From assembly GCA_022824025.1 (NCBI GenBank), contig JAJEBF010000016.1, positions 1-39,932 on the forward strand: a DNA stretch of 39,932 nucleotides, written 5' to 3'. Below the pieces are notes generated by a model. It made no database searches. It was given only the letters and a program-made list of their open reading frames with translations, and was not told the origin of the DNA. Positions 34,470 to 39,932 of this stretch are shown here, one piece after another. The stretch's first letter is position 1, and each line of letters opens with the position of its first letter. Source of the DNA: Caldilineaceae bacterium. Its GTDB lineage: Bacteria; Chloroflexota; Anaerolineae; Caldilineales; Caldilineaceae. The position numbers were made by a program, and so were the translations under genes.

Positions 34470-37202
34470 TTACAGACGAACAAACGAAACCACCGCCGCC
34501 TCGCCCGCCGCCAGCGCCACCTCCGCGCCCACGCCCAACTCCGGGCTGTGCGCCAGGTAGACGCCCGGCGGCAACGGCCCAAATTCCACCCAGCGCCGAT
34601 TCTCCTCCGCCTCGCTCTCCTCAACCTCGCCGCTGCCCGCGTCCATCACCGTAAACGTAACCGCCGTCCCAGCCGTCCACTGCACGCGGATCATGCCCGG
34701 CCTGCTCGCCGCCGTCCGTATGCGGACATGCTGGCTCCATCCCGCCTCGTCCTGCCACATCTGAATGCTGAGCCGGTCGCCCGCCTCCAGGTGGATCGCC
34801 CGGCTGCCGTAAACATCGGCGTAAAGGTCGTAATCCCCCGCCGGCAGGCTGTTGAACCTGAACGCGCCCTCCGGGTCCACCTGCGTCACGTAGCGCTGCC
34901 CCCGCGCGTCCACCAGCGCAACCAGTCGCGCGGCCGGCGCGCCGCCGCCAGCCGGCTGCGTAACGCGCGTCGGCCCGGCAGCGGCAACAGGCTGCGTCTG
35001 GCCTTGCAGCGCCGCCGGATCCAGCAGCGCCGGCAGCGTCTCCTCCGGCAGCAGCGCAAGATCGCAGCGCGGCCGGTTGCGTCCGTCCAGAGCAAGCGGG
35101 CCCGGCCAGTCCAGCAGCCGCCTCCGCATCACATCCACATAATACCGGCCGGCCGGCAGCCCGCTGAAGGCATAGCGGCCGTCTCCGTCCGCCTCGGCAA
35201 ATCGCTCGCTCGGCCCCGCCCCCGCCTCCTCCGCCCGCAGCCGCACCGTGCAGCCCGCCCCGCCCTCCACCGTCCCGCTGATCGCCGACGCCCGCGGCGC
35301 GGCCCTCTTCTCATCATAAGAGTAGACAAACTGCACGTCGGTCGCCATCCCCTGGTCAATCGGGACCCGGCACTGCAGCGGCGTTGGCCCGCTGTTCGGC
35401 AACCCCAATGGCTCCAGCCGGTAGCTGTCGACCTCCAGCGGCCCCACCTCGCAGGAGGCCGTCTGCCCCTGCGTGCTGCGCGCCAGGGGCGCCACCCGGC
35501 CCTCCCCCCTGCTGTCGCTGATACGCAGCGCCAGCGCGCCCGCATCGTCGTTCGCCAAAACCTCCACTCCGAAGGTCAACATGCGCCCGCGCGCCGCAGG
35601 CCGCTGCTCGATCTCATAGCCCCAGCCATAGGCCGCCAGGTCGCGCGCCACCTCCTGACCCGGCCCGATATCAAGCCCCTCTTCACGGCTGCCGGCAGGG
35701 TCGGTCACCTCCAGGCTGTAACGGCCCGCCGGCAGATCGACAAAACGATAGACGCCGCTCGTCCTGGCGATCGATTCGTACGCGAAACCGTCCCTGTGCG
35801 TAAGCCGGACCCGCGCGCCGGCCCCGCCCCGCACCTTGCCGCTCAATACCGCATCCCCCGCCGGCCGCATTCCGTCGCGCCAACTGGGAACCGCGGCCGC
35901 AGGTGTACTCCCTCCCCGCGGCCGCGGCTGTTTGGGCTCCGCCTTCAACAGAGGAACGATCGGCAGCGTCGACCACCCGGACGTCTCAGCGACGGGAGCG
36001 GGGCCCGCCGGCAGCTCACTTTCCTCCCCGCTCTCCCCGCGCCTCTCCGCCGGATGCAGCGGGCGATACCACGCGTCCGGCTCGTCAACCGAACCCTCGC
36101 CCTGCAGCGCGTCATGCGCCAGCAACCAGAAGGCCGTGCAGAAATAGTAGTCCGGCGCCGGCGGCAGGTACCGGCTCGTTCCCATCATCGCCCGGCAGAT
36201 CTCCAGCGTCTGCGCCGTATGCAGCGCCGGCGTGGTCGCAGGGTCGCGCGCATCCGCGCGCTCGTTCATCAGGTAGCCGCTGGCCGTCGAGAGGATCGGC
36301 AGGCTTCGCCCGAGCAGGCGCGCCACTTCGTCGTTCAGCGCTTCAAGGGCCCGCCAGCGCGCCCGCTGCGGCGGCAGGGGCGTCTTCGGCGGGGGCGTCT
36401 GAGTCCGGCCCTCGCCCCGCTCTGCCAGCGCAGCGTCCAGCTTCGCCCGCCAGTCGGCAGGCCCGTCCCCGGCCGTCGCGCCGCCATCCCGGTCGGACGG
36501 CTTCTCTCCACGCCCCGCCGCCTGAATGCCCGGATCGTCAATCTCCTCCAGCGGCCCTCCCTGCCACGCCTCAGTCGCCAAGGCCGCGTAAAACTCGCGC
36601 CCGCGCGGCGCGCCTCCGTCACCGTCCGCGTCATCAGGAAAGTGCGGCGGCCAGTTACTCGAATCATCGTGGATCGCCAGCCAGACCGGCTCGTCGAACA
36701 GCGCTTCGCCGCCAGCGCGCGCAATCTCCTCGACCAGCCGCCAGTCCCATTCCGGCGTCAGCGCCGGGATCGCCGGCAAACCGCCCCGCTCCAGAATGGC
36801 CGCCATGTTCGCGGCCGCCGCCCGCGCGGTCAGCGTCAGCGCGTCCGCCGCCGCCCCCGCCCGCCCCCAATGCGCCGCCCGGTCCGGCTCGCTGTCAAAC
36901 GCAAAGTAGCGCACGCCCGCCGCGACCAGGCCCTCCACCGCCTCCAGTTCCGCCGCCGAAAACGCGCCCGGCCCCGGCGCCTCCCGCACAATCTCAACCA
37001 CCGGCATGATCTCAGCGGCCAGCAGCGCCCGCGCCAACTGCCGCGCCCCCTGCTGGTCCCCGATCTTCACCCACTTCACGCCCAGCTCGATCAACTCCCC
37101 CAGCCAGAACGCCTCCACCATCTCGGGCGCGACCGCGCCGGCGCGCCAGTGGACGCCAATACCTGTATCTTCTGCAGGGCGGGGATAGTCGCGCAACTCC
37201 AT
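34470..37202 (-). CDS. glycosidase-like protein with carboxypeptidase-regulatory-like (Ig-type) domains
   Basis: A 910-aa protein. Residues 1-390 resemble a TIM-barrel glycoside hydrolase: GIGVHWRAGAVAPEM (14-28), ELGVKWVKIGDQQGARQLA (39-57), GVRYFAFDSEPDRAAHW (96-112) and a later DEPVWLAIHDDSSNWPP. Catalytic acids cannot be assigned. From about 430 on there are at least three prealbumin-like repeats, LSGKVRGGAGARVRLTHRDG...LPAGRYSLEV, ISGTVEGGAGCTVRLRAEEA...LPAGRYYVDV and ARLVALVDARGQRYVTQVDP...LPAGDYDLYADV, which usually mediate adhesion or structural support. No signal peptide is seen at this start, so location is unclear. ATG 37202 sits eight bases after a consensus -10 box, so the message is probably leaderless. 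Confidence 0.75.
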   Translation of the reverse strand: MELRDYPRPAEDTGIGVHWRAGAVAPEMVEAFWLGELIELGVKWVKIGDQQGARQLARALLAAEIMPVVEIVREAPGPGAFSAAELEAVEGLVAAGVRYFAFDSEPDRAAHWGRAGAAADALTLTARAAAANMAAILERGGLPAIPALTPEWDWRLVEEIARAGGEALFDEPVWLAIHDDSSNWPPHFPDDADGDGGAPRGREFYAALATEAWQGGPLEEIDDPGIQAAGRGEKPSDRDGGATAGDGPADWRAKLDAALAERGEGRTQTPPPKTPLPPQRARWRALEALNDEVARLLGRSLPILSTASGYLMNERADARDPATTPALHTAQTLEICRAMMGTSRYLPPAPDYYFCTAFWLLAHDALQGEGSVDEPDAWYRPLHPAERRGESGEESELPAGPAPVAETSGWSTLPIVPLLKAEPKQPRPRGGSTPAAAVPSWRDGMRPAGDAVLSGKVRGGAGARVRLTHRDGFAYESIARTSGVYRFVDLPAGRYSLEVTDPAGSREEGLDIGPGQEVARDLAAYGWGYEIEQRPAARGRMLTFGVEVLANDDAGALALRISDSRGEGRVAPLARSTQGQTASCEVGPLEVDSYRLEPLGLPNSGPTPLQCRVPIDQGMATDVQFVYSYDEKRAAPRASAISGTVEGGAGCTVRLRAEEAGAGPSERFAEADGDGRYAFSGLPAGRYYVDVMRRRLLDWPGPLALDGRNRPRCDLALLPEETLPALLDPAALQGQTQPVAAAGPTRVTQPAGGGAPAARLVALVDARGQRYVTQVDPEGAFRFNSLPAGDYDLYADVYGSRAIHLEAGDRLSIQMWQDEAGWSQHVRIRTAASRPGMIRVQWTAGTAVTFTVMDAGSGEVEESEAEENRRWVEFGPLPPGVYLAHSPELGVGAEVALAAGEAAVVSFVRL

Positions 37203-37210
37203 ACGCGGTC

Positions 37211-37239
37211 ATTATACAGCCCTTCACAGCGCGTGACTA
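37211..37239 (-). promoter_or_regulatory. near-leaderless promoter of the glycosidase-like gene
   Basis: On the minus strand TAGTCA (37234-37239), a 17-base spacer and a perfect TATAAT (37211-37216) precede the ATG by eight bases. Transcription should begin within a few bases of the start codon, and no ribosome-binding site fits. Confidence 0.55.
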
Positions 37240-37577
37240 GCGGTCGCCTGCCGCTCCTGGCGGCTTTTGCGCCTGTCGGCTGATTGTCTTTCTAGCTTAA
37301 AGTGCTGTAAACTAAGCGCGCATTCTGTCCAATCCGGCAATTCGGTTGCATCGTTTTGCGGTCGAGGCCCGTGTGAGCCGCATAAAACGCCGCCGAAATC
37401 AGCGACTTTGGAAGTTGGCGTACACGATTTGCACGCGCAATGCGTCATAATCTGGTAATTCGCCTGCATTGCGTCCCCCGGAGTCCGCAATCACGGCCGC
37501 GTTGCGCCTTCACACCGGCACAAACCCTGTCGGCCAACAGCCGCTTGCCATGAACCACTGACAACAAGGAAATCCCC
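37240..37577. other. divergent intergenic region before moxR
   Basis: No gene is supported. It presumably carries the moxR promoter; CATAAT near 37452 is a possible -10 box without a good -35. AAGGA eight bases before 37578 is the moxR ribosome-binding site. Confidence 0.4.
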
Positions 37578-38531
37578 ATGCAAGAAGTGCAAAACGTCGC
37601 CAATCGCATCATTGCCAATGTCGAAAAGGTCATCATCGGCAAAGATCGGGAAATCCGCATGACCGTGGTGGCGTTGCTTTGCGAGGGCCACCTGCTCATC
37701 GAAGATGTGCCCGGCGTCGGCAAAACGATGCTGGCGCGCGCGATCGCCCGCACCGTCGGCAGCACCTACCGCCGCATCCAGTTCACCCCCGACATGCTGC
37801 CCAGCGATGTCACCGGCGTCAGCGTCTTCAACCAGAAGACACTCGAATTCGAGTTCCGGCAGGGGCCCATCATGGCGCAAATCGTCCTCTCTGACGAGAT
37901 CAACCGCGCCACGCCCAAAACCCAGTCCGCTCTACTCGAAGCCATGGAAGAGCGCCAGGTCACCGTCGATGGCACAACCTATGACATGGCGCGGCCATTC
38001 CTGGTGCTGGCCACCCAGAACCCCATCGAATACGAGGGCACCTTCCCCCTCCCGGAGGCACAGGTAGACCGCTTCCTCATGCGCATCCGGCTGGGATACC
38101 CTCTGAAGGCGCACGAGATCAACATCCTCGGCCTGCAGGCCCTGATGCACCCAATTGACAATCTCGAGACCACCGTCTCCGTCGAGGAGCTCTCACAGGC
38201 CCAGAGCGCCGTCCGCGACATGTATGTCGACGACAGCGTCAAAGAATATATCGTCGACCTTGTCGCCACCACCCGCGACCATCCCGACGTCTATCTCGGC
38301 GCCAGCCCCCGCGGCAGCCTTGCGCTCTTCCGCGCCGCCCGCGCCTGGGCCGCCATCGACGGACGCGAATACGTGCTGCCCGACGACATCAAACTGCTCG
38401 CCGAGGCAACGCTGGCGCACCGGCTCATCGTCAGCCCCTCCGCTCGCATCAAGAATGTGGACGCTTCGCAAGTGATCGAGGACGCGCTCGCCCAAACGCC
38501 CGTGCCCGGCAGCCGCGTGAGAGCCGCTTAA
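37578..38531 (+). CDS. moxR: MoxR-family AAA+ ATPase
   Basis: A 317-aa cytosolic AAA+ chaperone. Walker A GVGKT (46-50), Walker [16 protein letters not shown] (102-116), the family segments [16 protein letters not shown] (65-80) and [19 protein letters not shown] for sensor 1, and [20 protein letters not shown] for sensor 2 are all present. MoxR proteins assemble as hexamers and act with VWA/DUF58 partners in maturation of enzyme complexes or stress responses. AAGGA precedes the ATG. The DUF58 gene follows after a 109-base gap with a long-range inverted repeat (GTTTTCAGT / ACTGAAAAC). Confidence 0.95.
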   Translation: MQEVQNVANRIIANVEKVIIGKDREIRMTVVALLCEGHLLIEDVPGVGKTMLARAIARTVGSTYRRIQFTPDMLPSDVTGVSVFNQKTLEFEFRQGPIMAQIVLSDEINRATPKTQSALLEAMEERQVTVDGTTYDMARPFLVLATQNPIEYEGTFPLPEAQVDRFLMRIRLGYPLKAHEINILGLQALMHPIDNLETTVSVEELSQAQSAVRDMYVDDSVKEYIVDLVATTRDHPDVYLGASPRGSLALFRAARAWAAIDGREYVLPDDIKLLAEATLAHRLIVSPSARIKNVDASQVIEDALAQTPVPGSRVRAA

Positions 38532-38640
38532 ACGTCTGCCGAACTTTCCGGGTTTTCAGTCCATGCCACAGGCTCCTGGTCAACGCGTCGCGGCAACCGG
38601 CGCAACAGCGCCAGGAACTGAAAACTAGATACTGCCCTCC

Positions 38641-39932
38641 ATGTCTTCTCGTCTTCTCTTTCTGCTCGCCGCCCTAATCGCCTCCTGGGTCTTCGCCCTG
38701 AACAGCGGGCGTCCCCTCGCCTTCAACCTCGCCTACCTCCTGACCGGAATCCTCGCGCTCAGCTATGTCTGGTCCTGGACCAGCACGCGCGCCATCCATA
38801 TCAACCGCCATACCCGCGCCCGCCGCAGCCAGGTCGGCCAGCACTTCGAAGAAAGCTTCGAAGTGCGCAATCAGGGCCGGCTGCCCAAACTGTGGCTCGA
38901 AGTGCGGGATTTCTCTACGGTTCCCTTCCACGGCGCCAGCCGGGTCGTCAGCCACCTCCAGGGCCGCTCCCGCCATCGCTGGCAAGTGCGTACCTACTGC
39001 CAGCAGCGCGGCTACTACCGCCTCGGCCCCATGCGTCTCCTCAGCGGAGACCCACTCGGCCTCTTTTCCATCGACCAGACCCTCACCCAGACCAGCGACC
39101 TCATCGTCTACCCGGCCACCGTCTCGCTCTCCGCCTTCCAACCACCGGCCGCCGACCTGGCCGGCGGCGAAGCCCTCAACCGCCGCGCACAATACATCAC
39201 CACCAACGTCTCCGGCATCCGTGAATACGCCCCCGGCGACAGCTTCAACCGCATCCACTGGCTGTCCACCGCCCGCACCGGACGCCTGATGACCAGAGAG
39301 TTCGAACTGGACCCCTCCGCCGACATCTGGCTCTTCCTCGACCTGCACAGCCGCACCGCGCACAGTCTGCCGTGGCGGCTGACACCGCCGGAGGCCGGCG
39401 TCTTCGGCCTCAGCGGCCGCAGACGCTCCGATGCCCTGGAGCTTGCCCCCAGCTCGCTCGAATACGGCGTTACCGCCGCGGCCAGCATCGCCCGCTACTT
39501 CCTGCTGCGCAACCGCGCCGTCGGCCTCATCTGGCACGGCAGCCAGCGCTACCTCCTGCAAATCGACCGCGGCGAACGCCAGATGCGCAAAATGCTCGAA
39601 GCCCTCGCCGTCGTCTCCGCCGAAGGCAGCATCGCCTTCGACCAGCTCCTCGTGACCGAAGGCGTGCGCCTCAATCGCAACGACATGATCCTCGCCGTCA
39701 CCGCGGACCCCGACCCGGCCTGGGTGCGCGCCCTGCGCGAAATCCGCCGCCGCGGCGTCCACAGCGTCGCCGTCGTGATCGACGGCTCGACCTTCGGCGG
39801 CCAGGAATCCTACCAGGAGCTCTCCCACGAGCTCGCCCTCTCCAACATCCCCACCTACCAGGTCCAGCGCGGGGACGACATCGGCTCCGTCCTCGGCCGC
39901 CCCAACAACGGCGAGCCAAGACCCGCAACCGC
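38641..39932 (+). CDS. DUF58 protein, partner of MoxR (3' end cut by window edge)
   Basis: At least 430 codons from ATG 38641, open at the right edge. Two hydrophobic segments (about 5-17 and 25-42) anchor the N-terminus in the membrane. An Ig-like/CARDB-type middle (FEESFEVRNQGRLPKLWLEV, then PFHGASR) is followed by the DUF58 signature GIREYAPGDSFNRIHWLSTA and RTGRLMTREFE near 191-221, and a VWA-like fold with LDPSADIWLFLDLHSRTAHS. DUF58 proteins work with MoxR ATPases; a transglutaminase-like partner often follows but lies outside the window. No ribosome-binding site is evident. Confidence 0.9.
   Translation, partial: MSSRLLFLLAALIASWVFALNSGRPLAFNLAYLLTGILALSYVWSWTSTRAIHINRHTRARRSQVGQHFEESFEVRNQGRLPKLWLEVRDFSTVPFHGASRVVSHLQGRSRHRWQVRTYCQQRGYYRLGPMRLLSGDPLGLFSIDQTLTQTSDLIVYPATVSLSAFQPPAADLAGGEALNRRAQYITTNVSGIREYAPGDSFNRIHWLSTARTGRLMTREFELDPSADIWLFLDLHSRTAHSLPWRLTPPEAGVFGLSGRRRSDALELAPSSLEYGVTAAASIARYFLLRNRAVGLIWHGSQRYLLQIDRGERQMRKMLEALAVVSAEGSIAFDQLLVTEGVRLNRNDMILAVTADPDPAWVRALREIRRRGVHSVAVVIDGSTFGGQESYQELSHELALSNIPTYQVQRGDDIGSVLGRPNNGEPRPAT

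Noticed and set aside
34548..37283. A 911-codon open frame on the plus strand opposite the glycosidase-like gene
   Set aside because: Arg/Pro/His-rich translation with no domain; it is the antisense frame of a GC-rich gene, which has clear repeats and a promoter on the minus strand.

Overview
The window looks like bacterial chromosome of high GC content, most likely from an uncultured or environmental Chloroflexota (Anaerolineae/Caldilineae-like). This is inferred from gene content: a CofE-type F420 ligase beside a YqeB-type molybdenum-hydroxylase factor, a very large multi-span membrane protein of the 6-pyruvoyl-tetrahydropterin-synthase-related class, a MoxR/DUF58 pair, many GTG/TTG starts, and pyrimidine-rich or TGACCACT-type intergenic tracts. 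No rRNA gene or other taxonomic marker is present, so the assignment is tentative.

Layout. 1-1.2 kb: a transposase remnant, a gene-end fragment and an MntA/HepT toxin-antitoxin pair (minus). 1.2-7.1 kb: minus-strand housekeeping genes (small membrane protein, M17 leucyl aminopeptidase, class I aminotransferase, lipoprotein multicopper oxidase). 7.17 kb: tRNA-Arg(CCG) with a strong hairpin behind it. 7.3-9.0 kb: translationally coupled yqeB-cofE (minus). 9.1-11.8 kb: plus-strand operon tsaC - GT4 glycosyltransferase - WecG/TagA glycosyltransferase with overlapping genes. 12.2-14.6 kb: secreted SH3-like protein, a truncated substrate-binding-protein end, and a plant-type LRR protein coupled to a doubtful small ORF.

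15.2-29.8 kb is a 14.6-kb island of genes all on the minus strand and visibly richer in A+T than its flanks. In transcription order it holds a 1507-aa sacsin-like GHKL ATPase with a C-terminal DUF3883/PD-(D/E)xK-like nuclease domain; a 78-aa small protein; about 1 kb without a convincing gene but with a perfect palindrome and repeated motifs; HsdR; a tightly overlapping three-gene cassette (TIGR04255-like, a 150-aa unknown, DUF7689-like); a fused HsdM-HsdS methylase/specificity protein; and a 474-aa unknown coupled to it by TGATG. This is a type I restriction-modification locus with accessory modules and is the best candidate for an undescribed defence arrangement. A C-terminal copy of a substrate-binding protein lies on its left (13.3 kb) and the full-length paralogue lies directly on its right (30.0 kb).

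30.0-39.9 kb: substrate-binding lipoprotein, 923-aa multi-span membrane protein, and a 910-aa glycosidase-like protein with carboxypeptidase-regulatory-like domains and a near-leaderless promoter (all minus). A plus-strand moxR-DUF58 operon then runs off the right edge.
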